Source: Gammaproteobacteria bacterium | GTDB lineage: Bacteria; Pseudomonadota; Gammaproteobacteria; Pseudomonadales; Azotimanducaceae | Assembly: GCA_026706935.1 (NCBI GenBank) | Contig: JAPOXV010000018.1 | Location: 124,001-188,000, forward strand | Direction: 5' to 3' | Length of the DNA stretch: 64,000 nt | Part shown: piece after piece, positions 1-10,600 of the stretch | Layout of the letters: the number at the start of each line of letters is the position of its first letter | How positions within the stretch are numbered: the stretch's first letter is position 1 | Made by a program: the position numbers and the translations under genes | Notes under the pieces: generated by a model | The model's input: the letters and a program-made list of their open reading frames with translations, nothing else | Databases searched by the model: none | What the model was told of the DNA's origin: nothing

Positions 1-1550
1 GTTCGGCATCTTGTCGATAAAGTACGGTGCACCGCTGCGATGGATCTGCGTCTCCTCAATGAACCGCTCGCCGATCGTTCGAAATGTCTCGTGCTTTAGT
101 TGACCAAGAGTGCCCGGATAGCGCGGGGCATCGCGTCCGCGTCGCCGACTATCGAGTTTCTGTGCAATTGAGCTGATGTGATGTAGTTCGAGCGTTCCAT
201 CGACTTGAGAATGTGATGCGAGTATCTGTTCAAGTAAGGTGGAACCAGCACGTGGTAAACCCACAATAAAAATGGGATCTGACGCGGTACAGCCAGTTCC
301 GACGCGATCCGCAAAGAATGCCTCATTGCATACCCAGCGTTGGAGTTTAAGTCGCGCTGACATTGCCGAAGCGTCATATCGAGTTTGGTTTTTTCTTATC
401 TCATTGCCCTGCTCGTAATGTCGGAAGGACGTTTCATATTCATGTCGATCCTCGAGCGCTTTACCTAACGCGAAATGCAAATGCGCCAAATCGTCTTGCT
501 CCACGGACTCATTTTCGACCAATTGACCCATACGTGAGAGCTCTTCATTAGAGAATTCATACGTCTTTAGATTCGCTAGACTCCAGTATGCGTCACCGAA
601 GTCAGACTTTAATCCGTAGGCGTGTTGATAGGAATCAATAGACTCTTCAACTCGACCATGTGTCTTAAGCGCATGACCGCGTGAGAGCCAAAGACGAGGA
701 GTAGCTAGCGAGGATTTGGGATTGCGCTTAAGAATGTCGTCGTAGACGGTGAGTGCTTTTTGATACTCTCCGAGTCCTGCCAGTTGATTTGCATGCGCAA
801 GACGATAGGTCTGATTCTCAGGATCGCTTCGGTGTAATAGCTCCGCTTGCACGAGTGACTTGTCGTATTTCTGTCGTTTATGAAGGACATCGACGTAGCT
901 CAGCCGAACTCGATCGTTCGTTGGCTCAAACTCGAGCGCGCTTTCTAGGATGAATTCGGCATCGTCGAGCATACCTTGTTCGCTAGCGATTAAGGCGAGT
1001 AATCGCATCCCTTCCGCGTCTTTGGGATGTTCTTTCAAATAGTTCCGACACGCTTGCTCCGCTTTACCGCGGCGTTTCTCGTACCGCATGCTGACAACAC
1101 CGAGTAACGGGGCTGGTAACGATTCGAGGTACCGTAGATTGGCATCGATTCGGACGCTCAGATCGTTGTTCGCATCTGGCGTCAATTTGCGGAGATGCTG
1201 CCAGCTCGATATTAGTCCTGGGTTGTGTTCGACCGCTTGACGAAACGCGAGGTTAGCGCTCTCCTTCTGACCGAGCGCGAGGTATGTGTACGCAAGCTCC
1301 TGATAGGCGCGCCCGTAGCGAGGCGCTTGATCAAGTATTACGTGAACAGAATTTAGTGCGTCTTGAAACTGGCCGAGAAGTCGTTGTGCGACCGCAAGGC
1401 AATACTGCAGTTCGGTGTGTTTTGGATATTTCGAGACGAGTGGCTGTAGATACTCAAGAGCTTCGAGAGATTTACCTGCTCGAAGCAGCTCTTCAGCCTT
1501 TTTGACTTGAGGTCCAAGCGATGCACGAGATCGAAGTCGAGCAGTGCCAC
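1..1550 (-). CDS. TPR-repeat sulfotransferase, 3' end outside window
   Basis: The frame stays open to the left edge. It encodes helical TPR-like repeats over most of its length (recurrent patterns such as EELLRAGKSLEALEYLQPL), then a sulfotransferase-type P-loop segment PIFIVGLPRAGSTLLEQ near window position 240, the PAPS-binding loop of the Sulfotransfer_3-like family. Such fusions are common in marine gammaproteobacteria, but their substrates are mostly unknown. The N-terminus is odd. The main frame has no ATG, GTG or TTG between an in-frame stop at 1645-1647 and the first repeats. A GTG at 1548-1550 lies in the neighbouring frame, and one extra base (or a -1 slip) at the run of five A on the coding strand (1499-1503) would join it to the main frame. 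The gene follows the TonB receptor on the same strand. The family call is secure; the start is inferred. Confidence 0.8.
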
Positions 1551-1566
1551 GCTTTAGTGGCGGCGC

Positions 1567-1599
1567 TCGAAGCGTACCCCCTGATGAGGTACGCTTCGA
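1567..1599 (-). terminator. Perfect 12-bp hairpin after the TonB receptor gene
   Basis: TCGAAGCGTACC at 1567-1578 is exactly complementary to GGTACGCTTCGA at 1588-1599, with a 9-base loop. It begins about 20 bases after the receptor stop codon and ends just before the likely start of the sulfotransferase. The minus strand has no U-tract after it; a run of six T at 1615-1620 lies beyond it on the plus strand. It could end or attenuate receptor transcription, or protect the receptor mRNA 3' end. Confidence 0.45.
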
Positions 1600-1618
1600 T
1601 TGCCGATCGCGATGTTTT

Positions 1619-4261
1619 TTAGTAGTCGTAACTGACTCTAAAACCTAGCGTACGTGGTCGATTGGTCGTAATCCGTTCTTTGAAATCAAGGCGGTTGATG
1701 TGAAGCTGCGCGAGTGTGTTGGTTAGATTCCTCGCGTAGGCCTCGATTCGCCAGTTGTCATTTGACACGACACCGATGGCTGCATCCAGGATAAGATGAG
1801 AATCTTGTTCCTTACGTGGATCGGTCAGGGGAATGTCGACAAGTGAATTCCAACTCTTGCCGGAATACACTGCGGAGAGATGGACGTAGGCTTGACCTAG
1901 ACGACTGTCCCAAGTGAACCTACTTCGACCTGTGAGTTGTAGTGTTGGTGTAAGCGGTAACTCACTACCAATATCTGCGACGACAAACGCGAATGTCGGG
2001 TTTACGTCGACCAACTCACTCTTGATGATCGAAGCGCCACCCCACAACGTAAGGTTGGCGTTCGGCCAAAACTCAATATTAGATTCAACGCCTCTGATCT
2101 CCGCGTCGCCGCCGTTATCCACGATCGTGAAAATCGAGATGTTCTGCGAGTCGAAATGTGAGACTTGGATGTCTCGCCAATCCACGTAGTAGAGGGAGCC
2201 ATTCCACGCCAATCTCCGATCCTCGGACGTGGCTTTCCAGCCAATTTCATAGTTGTCGATTTCGTCAGACCGATACATCACTGGAATGAAGTAGTCGGGG
2301 AATCCGCCAGGTCCATCATTGCCGCGCGCGGCGACACCTTCTGCGGTCGCTTGACCCGCTGCCGCAGCTCTGTTAAACCCAGGAGGTCGATACCCTTGGG
2401 AAGCGGTCGCATAGGCGAGAATTCGATCGTTCACATCCCACGCGAGTGTCACTTTGAAGATCGTGTCACTAATTGTGATAGGCTGGAAATCACCTAAATT
2501 GTCAATATAGTCCCGACCACCGACACCCATCGGGTTAGCAGCGGTTATCCCTATCTCTTCCGCCAGATTAGGTACCGGTCGAGAACCATAGCGGAACGCG
2601 GAGAATCCCTCAAATCCAGTCTCTAACTCATAAGATCGAAAACCGAAGGTCGCTTCGACGCTTTCGTTCAAGTGCGCGGTCAGTTCGCCGAAGACTGCGA
2701 TTTCGTTCTCAGGACGCGTAATGTCATTGACGAACTGAACCCCAGGAGGTTTGATCTCAAGGCTGTTCGCCGTATGTCGCGAAATTCGAGAGGGTACTAA
2801 CGGCGGCCAAAAGTCCTGGCTGTAGTCAAAATCCCCTATGTGCGTCGTGGTGTTGTCTTGGTAGAAAATACCGGCTGTGAACTCGAGCTGATCACTAATC
2901 GATCCTTGCGCACGAAACTCATGCATCATGCGTTCCATACCGTTCGTTAGCCGAGAGGATGCTTGTGGTACACCGCACTCGATAATTTCTGGATCACCGC
3001 TCAGCGTTGGGTCGAATACATAGCCCACGCCACCACCACCGTGGTAGCCAGGCGTGTTGTATTCACACAAATATCCGGGGATATATCCGCCGACGTTTAT
3101 GTACTCGGTGTAATCAACTGTATGGGAAATGTCTCTATTGAGATAGGCTCCCGTGTAGAGCAGATTCAGCTGTTCCACGCGACCTTCAACAGTCCAAGAT
3201 GTCTGACCAAACTCTTCGTCAAGTTGCTCAGGAATGAAGCGCATGACTTCGAGGTCGCCAACTTCAGGATCGTAATCGAAGACGCCTTCGGTTTGGATCT
3301 TCTGTTGGTGGTGAATCACGGTGATATCCCAATCATCGTTGATGAGGTACTTGGTACCTAATCTAAACCCGCTGTACGCGGCATCGTTGTAGTTGTCGGC
3401 CGCGAAATCCGCATTGTGGAACGACTGGTAATCTACTTCGTAGACCTTGCCCGGTTCCGCATACGTACCGTCCGCAAATTCGTGACTCATCGCATCGCCG
3501 TCAGCCGGCACGAACATGATGCCATCTTTCGATGGTAACCGAGGATTGAGATTTGGATTCGGTACGAATTCGCCGGGTAGGTTATCGATATAGCCGCCCA
3601 TGTTGTCGTTGAACAACACACCACGGATTGCCATCTTGTTGTCGATGACCGGCACGTTGAATACACCTTCGACGGAATTGGAGGGTTTCCCTCCGACCGT
3701 GACGCCTGACGTTGCAGCGAAGCCGAATTCAGTCTCGTCAATTTGCGGTTTGTTTGTAATCAAACGGACGGTACCCGCTTGCGAACTAGCGCCGTATAGG
3801 GTGCCTTGAGGTCCGGGGAGAACCTCGATGCGAGCGAGGTCCGCCGCATATACGTCCAGATTCCGACCTCCCGCGGTGACAGGCTGATCGTCTAAATACA
3901 GTGCGACGTTTGGTGCGGAACCCTGCGCTTCTGCGACCGTGATGTTAATTTGGTCAACCGCAAGACCTCGAATATACACTTCGTTTTGAGCTGGACCTCG
4001 ACCACCAGCCGTTACGTTAGGTAAATATTGGACATAGTCGGTAAAAAGATCCACTTGCTGATCTTCAAGTGCATCTTCCGTCATAGCCTGTACCGAAATT
4101 GCTGAGTCTTGGAGTGATTCACTCTTCTTACGAGCGGTCACAACAATTTCTTCAATTTCAGCCGCATACAGTTCAGCAGACACGCCGATCAGAGTTGCAG
4201 TAAGTCCTGCAGCAACTGCCTTGCTGACCTTCCGTTGGATATGGTGTCGTTCGGAGGACAT
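1619..4261 (-). CDS. TonB-dependent outer-membrane receptor
   Basis: An 880-residue outer-membrane receptor that would import a scarce ligand using energy from TonB-ExbBD. It has an N-terminal signal region (hydrophobic stretch ending near LYAAEIEE), a TonB-box-like EEIVVTARK immediately after it, a plug domain (YIRGL, ARIEVLPGPQGTLYG and TVRLITNKP at about residues 95-170), and a long beta-barrel ending in RVSYDY with a terminal aromatic residue as expected for barrel assembly. The ligand cannot be read from the sequence; no siderophore genes or outer-membrane SusD partner are adjacent, so iron chelates, B12 or carbohydrates all remain possible. A purine-rich GAGGG lies 8 bases upstream of the ATG, supporting this start. 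A TPR-sulfotransferase gene follows. Confidence 0.95.
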   Translation of the reverse strand: MSSERHHIQRKVSKAVAAGLTATLIGVSAELYAAEIEEIVVTARKKSESLQDSAISVQAMTEDALEDQQVDLFTDYVQYLPNVTAGGRGPAQNEVYIRGLAVDQINITVAEAQGSAPNVALYLDDQPVTAGGRNLDVYAADLARIEVLPGPQGTLYGASSQAGTVRLITNKPQIDETEFGFAATSGVTVGGKPSNSVEGVFNVPVIDNKMAIRGVLFNDNMGGYIDNLPGEFVPNPNLNPRLPSKDGIMFVPADGDAMSHEFADGTYAEPGKVYEVDYQSFHNADFAADNYNDAAYSGFRLGTKYLINDDWDITVIHHQQKIQTEGVFDYDPEVGDLEVMRFIPEQLDEEFGQTSWTVEGRVEQLNLLYTGAYLNRDISHTVDYTEYINVGGYIPGYLCEYNTPGYHGGGGVGYVFDPTLSGDPEIIECGVPQASSRLTNGMERMMHEFRAQGSISDQLEFTAGIFYQDNTTTHIGDFDYSQDFWPPLVPSRISRHTANSLEIKPPGVQFVNDITRPENEIAVFGELTAHLNESVEATFGFRSYELETGFEGFSAFRYGSRPVPNLAEEIGITAANPMGVGGRDYIDNLGDFQPITISDTIFKVTLAWDVNDRILAYATASQGYRPPGFNRAAAAGQATAEGVAARGNDGPGGFPDYFIPVMYRSDEIDNYEIGWKATSEDRRLAWNGSLYYVDWRDIQVSHFDSQNISIFTIVDNGGDAEIRGVESNIEFWPNANLTLWGGASIIKSELVDVNPTFAFVVADIGSELPLTPTLQLTGRSRFTWDSRLGQAYVHLSAVYSGKSWNSLVDIPLTDPRKEQDSHLILDAAIGVVSNDNWRIEAYARNLTNTLAQLHINRLDFKERITTNRPRTLGFRVSYDY

Positions 4262-4381
4262 ATTGAAGGTCCCTCGCTAAGCGCGACAGAACGTTAATAA
4301 TAAATGAGTTGTTAGGAATTTCAGTCGAATTCAGCTATTTCAATTTCCGTTAATTTCTGTTTGCGGTCGTACATTTCTTGG

Positions 4382-6019
4382 TTATAGTAAAAGCGATTTG
4401 ATTTCCTCGTTACAAAGCTCAGGCAAAGCGATACCATCCCCGTTCTTGATATCGGCATTTGCACCACGTTCAAGTAGCAGCTGAACCATCTCGGTCACCC
4501 CTCGAACAGCAGCATAGGCGAGTGGTGTTTGCCACGCATTGGGGTGATCCTCAAGCGCGCTTTCGACCGTATCTCGAAGCGTCATTGAAAGGGTTTCAGG
4601 ATTCGCGTCGAGGAATGCGTTAACGCGATCGATATCACCTACGCCAATCAGATCAAACAGGCTGACCTCGAGCTGTTGAAGATACTCAACAACATCAAAT
4701 TTACTTCCGGCCTGTGCCCACCCTAATGGCGTAGAGAAATAGAACGGATCGCGTTGCTTCAGATTCGCACCATGGTCTAAAAGTCGGGTAACGAGCTCCA
4801 GATGCCCATTGTGTGCGGCATGATGGATTGGCGTGTCAAACGAATTTCCGTGAACGTTGAATCCGAGTTCGATCATCAAGACTATCGCATTAATGTTCCC
4901 GAGCGCTGCTGCATCATTCATGGCATCCGGTCTTTTCTTGTTCGCGCGCTCTATGAGATTTGGACTCTTGTCGAGCATGACACGTGCGCTACTTTCTTCG
5001 GCGTTCAGACAGTGGTTTAGGAAGCGCTCAACTTTATTGAGTTTGTAGGGCTTTCCGCCATGGCGTTCTAACTCGTCAGCAATTTCGTTGAAGCCTTGAG
5101 TTCGGGCGATCTTGGAAAGATGGCCCATATTCGGTAGTTTTTGCCGAGCGTCCGCGCCGTGTTCGAGTAACAAGTGAACTCGCTCAATGAAATTGTTTCG
5201 AACTGCCCATTGCAATTGGTAGTCGAGCGTTTTCTCTGGATTTGGAATTAGCTCGCCTTTGACAGTCGCCCACCAATTGCAGACGTGTTCTTTCGTGAGA
5301 CCGTAGTTAAGGAGTAATTCAAGTGCTGTGTTATCAGGTCGGAACATACGGTTGTACAGAGACTGACCATCGTTGGGGTCGGCGCCGGCATCTAGGAGCT
5401 CCTGTGCAAGGGAACGAAAATCGGGGTGTTCGGGCTGATTAACTGGTCCGCGTTCACCTTCACCGAACACACCCGTCAGTGCTGAAAACGTATAGATCCC
5501 TCCCCAGCGATAGTGAGCGTTTGGGTTCGCACCTCTTTCGAGTAGTAATTGAATTACATCGGAAGTTGAACGATCCGACAAATCTAAGCGTGAGTAGCAA
5601 GCGTAGAGCAGAGGTTCCCAATCGAAGTAACCTCCGCGGCAATTCAGTAGATCCGGTTCAGAACTGAGAAATTCTTCAACGAGCCTTGCGTTTCCCGTCG
5701 TGCAAGCAGAATAAATGCTCTGCTCTTCTAGACTTGGGTCGGCGACGAGCATTGCCTTAGCATGGTCCCGTCGACTCGGTTGGTCCCACCATACGTAAGT
5801 CAGGCACGCAAGATGCTGGAAATCAGTGCGTTCGTCTTTCGCGATGTCGAGGTGGAGATCAAGTTGTCGCCATGTAAGAAAACCGTAGCTCTCTGCTACT
5901 TGCTGCTTCGCTACATCGAGATCGACGCCCGTATCAGCGAGCGTTTTCGCTGAATCGAGAATCGATTCATGAGTTTCTTGACTGGGTAGCTCTCTAGGCA
6001 CGATTGGCTGATCATACAA
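4382..6019 (-). CDS. Ankyrin-repeat protein
   Basis: A 545-residue protein built largely of ankyrin repeats: LLLERGANPNAH, ELLDAGADPNDG, LLLEHGADARQK, HHAAHNGHLELVTRLLDHGAN and LLLERGANADIKNGDG are visible in order, some degenerate. There is no signal peptide or membrane segment, so it is probably a cytoplasmic protein-binding scaffold; no enzymatic domain is visible. About the first 110 residues are not ankyrin and include FLTWRQLDLHLD. The listed start is TTG with no good ribosome-binding site, and the upstream frame remains open for several codons, so the N-terminus is uncertain. It diverges from the PhyH-family gene across about 160 bases, which may hold both promoters. Its partner and role are unknown. 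Confidence 0.85.
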   Translation of the reverse strand: MYDQPIVPRELPSQETHESILDSAKTLADTGVDLDVAKQQVAESYGFLTWRQLDLHLDIAKDERTDFQHLACLTYVWWDQPSRRDHAKAMLVADPSLEEQSIYSACTTGNARLVEEFLSSEPDLLNCRGGYFDWEPLLYACYSRLDLSDRSTSDVIQLLLERGANPNAHYRWGGIYTFSALTGVFGEGERGPVNQPEHPDFRSLAQELLDAGADPNDGQSLYNRMFRPDNTALELLLNYGLTKEHVCNWWATVKGELIPNPEKTLDYQLQWAVRNNFIERVHLLLEHGADARQKLPNMGHLSKIARTQGFNEIADELERHGGKPYKLNKVERFLNHCLNAEESSARVMLDKSPNLIERANKKRPDAMNDAAALGNINAIVLMIELGFNVHGNSFDTPIHHAAHNGHLELVTRLLDHGANLKQRDPFYFSTPLGWAQAGSKFDVVEYLQQLEVSLFDLIGVGDIDRVNAFLDANPETLSMTLRDTVESALEDHPNAWQTPLAYAAVRGVTEMVQLLLERGANADIKNGDGIALPELCNEEIKSLLL

Positions 6020-6182
6020 CGCAGGATCGAAAGTAAATATTAGACTTGGTCAATCTCTAACCTCAGTAAGCTGACTGCTCGATTCAGGCGTAGAGTTCGG
6101 ATAGGAAGCACCATAATTTCAAACCGATCACTGAAACCTTGTGCGACTGAGTGCCTGTGGAAATTTGGCAATAGACTAGAAC

Positions 6183-7106
6183 ATGAACTCAAACCAGTTA
6201 CCGAAACCGACGATAGATGTAGAGCTAGCGACGTCCGATATCGCAACCTTCGGTTACTGTATCGTGAAGAATGTATTAAGTGCTGAAGAGGTGAAGGCGT
6301 TGCGAGTTCGGCTCACTGAGCAGGTGGAAGCGGAAGCCGAGATCGGTCTGACACACCATTTGCCGGATAGGAAGCAGCTCGTGATGTTCCTCTTGAACAA
6401 AGGGAAGGTGTTTCGTGATATTCTCTCAAAGGTGGAACTCCACGCAGTCGTAAAGAGCGTTTTGGGTGCTGAATACCTGCTGTCCGCATTCCATGCGCAT
6501 ATTGCGCATCCTGGTGGCGAGAAGGTATTTCATACGGACCAATTTTGGATGCCACCACCTACGACTGCTGACAAGAAGACGCTAATACGACCAGGTTCGA
6601 TTACTCGAGCGAGAAATCGCGGTCATCATGTCGGTGGTGAAGACGTGATGAATGCGCCAACGATTTCACCGGCCGTAGTCTGTAATGCGATGTGGATGTT
6701 GGATGAATTTACGGCGGAAAACGGTGCGACGATTGTCGTGCCCGGGAGTCATTTGAGCGGTCGCCAACCCGATGCTGCAATGGATGACGACGCTAATTGG
6801 GTACCTGCGGTAGCACCCGCAGGATCTGTCGTGATCTTCGAAGGACGTACGTGGCACTCGACAGGTGTGAATCGCACAACGAAAACGCGTATAGGTCTCA
6901 CGACGAATTTTTGTGCTCCTCAATTCAGGCAACAGGAGAATCTCTTACTTGGTACGCGTCCCGAGGTTCTCGAGAGTATGTCGGATGAGCTGAAGAAGCT
7001 ATGCGGTTTTAGGCAATGGCAAGGCTATGGTGCCTTCGAGAACAGCGGTGACTTTGTGAAACGAGATCAATATACAGTGGGAGAACTGAGACCTTCCAGT
7101 TTGTAG
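6183..7106 (+). CDS. Phytanoyl-CoA dioxygenase (PhyH) family protein
   Basis: A 307-residue Fe(II)/2-oxoglutarate-dependent oxygenase of the PhyH family. The metal-binding facial triad is visible: H117 and D119 in FHTDQFW, and H225 in GRTWHSTGVN. R236 in TKTRIGL is placed to bind the 2-oxoglutarate carboxylate. The segment GATIVVPGSHLSG is also typical of the family. Bacterial members hydroxylate varied substrates (lipids, amino acids, osmolytes, secondary metabolites), so the substrate is open. The start is an ATG 12 bases after an in-frame stop. The gene stands alone between the divergent ankyrin gene and the convergent Phd-type antitoxin gene. Confidence 0.9.
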   Translation: MNSNQLPKPTIDVELATSDIATFGYCIVKNVLSAEEVKALRVRLTEQVEAEAEIGLTHHLPDRKQLVMFLLNKGKVFRDILSKVELHAVVKSVLGAEYLLSAFHAHIAHPGGEKVFHTDQFWMPPPTTADKKTLIRPGSITRARNRGHHVGGEDVMNAPTISPAVVCNAMWMLDEFTAENGATIVVPGSHLSGRQPDAAMDDDANWVPAVAPAGSVVIFEGRTWHSTGVNRTTKTRIGLTTNFCAPQFRQQENLLLGTRPEVLESMSDELKKLCGFRQWQGYGAFENSGDFVKRDQYTVGELRPSSL

Positions 7107-7164
7107 TCTTTTCGCCGAACTGTTCGTTGAGTATCGAATAGACGAACGATATCGTCACAGAGAC

Positions 7165-7422
7165 TTAATAATGCCCTTCCTCCCGGAATCGGCGGATCTC
7201 CTCCCGTGACACTCGCCCTTGGAGCTTCGAGCGAAGTTGCGTTATTTCTTCTACCGCCTCTACGCCACGAGAAGACACAGGGGGATCGACTGGAATCAGT
7301 TGCGCGACAGGAAGATCACTCTTAGTTATTAAGAATCTTTCGCCTCTCTGAACTGCGTTTATCAGTTCTGTTAGGTGCGTGATCGTGTCGGTTACCTTAA
7401 TTTTCTTCACCGCTAAGTGCAT
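7165..7422 (-). CDS. Phd/YefM-type antitoxin, no toxin partner visible
   Basis: An 85-residue protein with the Phd/YefM fold signature: an N-terminal DNA-binding part (KKIKVTDTITHLTELINAVQRGERFLIT) followed by LPVAQLIPV, then a charged C-terminal tail of the kind that neutralises a toxin (REEIRRFREEGHY). Known members repress their own operon and bind a Doc, YoeB or VapC-type toxin. Here the downstream space before the convergent PhyH gene is only 58 bases and holds no toxin. It is either a solitary antitoxin acting as a repressor or the remnant of a broken module. Confidence 0.8.
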   Translation of the reverse strand: MHLAVKKIKVTDTITHLTELINAVQRGERFLITKSDLPVAQLIPVDPPVSSRGVEAVEEITQLRSKLQGRVSREEIRRFREEGHY

Positions 7423-7468
7423 GCACTCAATCTACTACGTCGCAACAGTTTAAATGTTTCGCTTCGAA

Positions 7469-7619
7469 TCAATCAAACATATGCCATTGCTTCGCGTCCA
7501 CGTATCCAGGCTCGTCGAGATTAAATCGAGGATTTATTAGAAGCGTCGCAACGCGGTATTCGTTGTATTCGATGATCGATCGCGCAACCTGTGTTGAATT
7601 CGCATGTACTAGCTCTTAC
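7469..7619 (-). pseudogene. Open frame of about 50 codons, possible gene remnant
   Basis: Between metH and the antitoxin gene the minus strand has a 50-codon frame ending in TGA. Its codon choice and composition (for example QVARSIIEYNEYRVATLL and NLDEPGYVDAKQWHMFD) resemble real protein. It has no ATG, GTG or TTG near its beginning and starts right after an in-frame TGA, so it cannot be translated as a normal gene. It may be the 3' remnant of a lost gene, or chance. I do not recognise a family. Confidence 0.25.
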
Positions 7620-7668
7620 TCAGGGAATTGAGATACGTGGTGCGGAAATAGTGAATAACCGTGCAGGA

Positions 7669-10600
7669 CTAAGTCAACCTTTCACCTGCGAAACTAAGCC
7701 ATTTCGAGACTTCGTCGATATCGACGCCCTTCCTTGCTGCGAGGTCGGTGACTTGATCCTTCTGCAATCTCACGGGGAAGTATTTCGATTCTGGATGTGA
7801 GAAATACCAGCCAGCAACGGAGGAAGCGGGTGTCATTGCATAGTTCTCGGTTAGTGCGATGTCAACAGATTCTTCAGCATTTAGCAAGTCGACTAGGGTT
7901 TGCTTCTCACTATGGTCGGGGCAGGCCGGATAGCCGGGCGCAGGTCGAATGCCTCGATACGCTTCGTCGATGAGCTGCTCGTTCGAGAGAGCTTCATCTG
8001 CGGCGTACCCCCAGTACTGAACCCGAACGCGCTCATGAAGGTACTCCGTGAACGCTTCGACGAGTCGGTCGCACAGACCCTGTATCAGGATTCGTTCGCC
8101 ATCATCAGTCGAATTCGCGAACTTCGAGTTCGGTCGAATAGAAACAGCTGTAACGAAACCGCCGATGTAGTCTTCGGTTCCTTCGGGTCCAATGTAATCG
8201 CTGAGACATAGGTTCGAACCTTGTGTCACTTGTTGCTGACGCACGTGAAAGAGTTTCGTAAGTGGTACTTGGCGGGAGGCGTCTTGCCAAACGGAGATGT
8301 CGTCGGTATCTCGATTCGCAGGCCAAAACTTAAGACAACCACGCATGTGAAGCTCGGCGTTGCTAGACAATTCATCGAGCATCGTCTGTGCTTCTTGATA
8401 TACCTCGCGAGCAGAACTACCAACGACTGCGTCATCCAAAATCTCAGGGAACTTACCCGCGAGTCCCCATGTCTTGAAAAATGGCGTCCAGTCGATGTAT
8501 GCGCGAACCGCCGAGATTTGGACGTCGTCAAAATGCTGAAGTGCGAGTGAGGATGGTTTTGGCGGTACGTACGATTGCCAATCCCAGTCGAGTCCGTTCG
8601 CGCGAGCGGTTTCAATATCTACAAGCTCACGCTTAGGCGCTGACGCTCGCCGTTTACGTACCTGCGCGTACAACTCGCGCGTCTCTTTAACAAGCGTGTC
8701 ACGTCGATCGTCCGAGAGCAGGTCTGCAACGACACCTACGCTTCTTGACGCGTCTGGAACATAGATGACGGGTCCGTCATATTCGGGTTCGATTCGAATC
8801 GCAGTGTGAGCGCGGGAGGTCGTAGCGCCTCCGATCAGTAGCGGTAGCGTGAAACTCAGACGTTGCATTTCGGATGCGACGTGCACCATTTCGTTGAGCG
8901 ATGGCGTGATCAATCCGGACAAACCGATAAGGTCGGCTTGCTCTTCCTTCGCGACTTCCAGGATTCGCTCGCATGGCACCATGACGCCGAGATCGATGAC
9001 CCGATAGTTATTGCATTGCAGTACGACGCCAACGATGTTCTTGCCGATGTCATGTACGTCACCTTTAACAGTCGCGATAACAATGGTCCCTTTAAACCGT
9101 TGGCCGGCTGACGTGTCTTTTTCGGCTTCAATGAATGGTTCGAGGTGGGCGACGGCACGTTTCATCACCCTTGCGCTTTTTACGACCTGCGGTAAGAACA
9201 TGCGTCCGCTACCGAATAGGTCCCCGACCGTGTTCATGCCGTCCATAAGCGGTCCTTCGATAACTTGGATCGGTCGCTCTGATCGCGCACGCGCCTCCTC
9301 GGTATCGTCGACGATGAAACGGTCAATACCATGGACAAGAGCGTGTGCGAGACGGTCATTCACGGGTTCATCGCGCCATGCTTCTGCGTCCTCTTCGGTC
9401 TCCCGGGTATCGCTTATTGTGGTCGCGAGTTCAAGTAAGCGTTCGCCAGCATCTGGGTCGGTATTAAGGACAGTTGCCTCAACAACGTCTCTCAACTCGA
9501 TCGGTACGTCGTCGTAACTCGTCAGCTGACCGGCGTTCACGATACCCATGGTTAATCCAGCGTCGACCGCGTGATATAGGAATACAGCGTGAATTGCTTC
9601 GCGAACCTGGTTGTTACCGCGAAACGAAAAAGAAATGTTGCTGATTCCGCCCGATGTCTTCGCATGTGGCAGGTTCTCTTTCACCCATGCACAAGCTCGA
9701 ATGAAATCGGTACCGTAAGTACGTGACTCCTCTTGTCCCGAAGCGAGTGGAAAGATATTTGGATCAAAAATAATGTCTTCGGGAGGGAAGTTGATCCGGT
9801 TTACAAGGAGCCGATAAGCACGATCCATGATGGCGATGCGTCTCTCATAGGAATCGGCCTGACCGTCCTCATCGAAAGCCATGACGATGACCGCAGCACC
9901 ATACTGCAAGCACTTGGTCGCTCGTTCGATAAAAAGAGATTCACCATCCTTGAGACTGATTGAATTGACGACGCTCTTTCCCTGTACGCACTGCAAGCCA
10001 GCCTCGATGACGTTCCAGTCGCTTGAGTCGATCATGATGGGAACCCGAGCAATGTCAGGTTCTCCCGCGATCAGATTGAGGAAGCGTTGCATGCACGCAA
10101 CACCGTCTAGCAACCCTTCGTCCATATTGACATCAATGATCTGTGCGCCGTTTTCAACCTGGTCACGTGCAATGTCGATCGCTTCGTCAAACTGCTCGTT
10201 CTTAATCAATCGTCTAAACCGAGCTGAACCCGTAACGTTCGTTCGCTCACCGATGTTGAGGAAAAGACTGTCGTCCTTCCAAACGAGTGGCTCTAATCCG
10301 CTGACAACAAAATCGCGCCGAGCGGTAGGTCGTTGTCGTGCGTTTGCTCGTTCAACTCGATCAGCTAGCTCCTCAATGTGTTTGGCTGTGGTGCCACAGC
10401 AACCTCCCGCCAAGTTCAACCAACCTTCATCGAGCATTTCACCGATTACTTGCGCCATATGATCCGGCGTTTCGTCATATTCGCCCAATTCGTTTGGCAA
10501 TCCAGCATTCGGGTGGACTGAAATCAATGATTCCGCACACTGAGTTAAGTCGAAAACTCTTGGTCGAAGGTCTTCTGCACCGAGTGCGCAGTTCAATCCA

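Noticed and set aside
8205-8225. Palindrome GGTTCGAACC resembling a tRNA T-loop
   Set aside because: It lies inside metH in the coding frame, with no surrounding tRNA structure.
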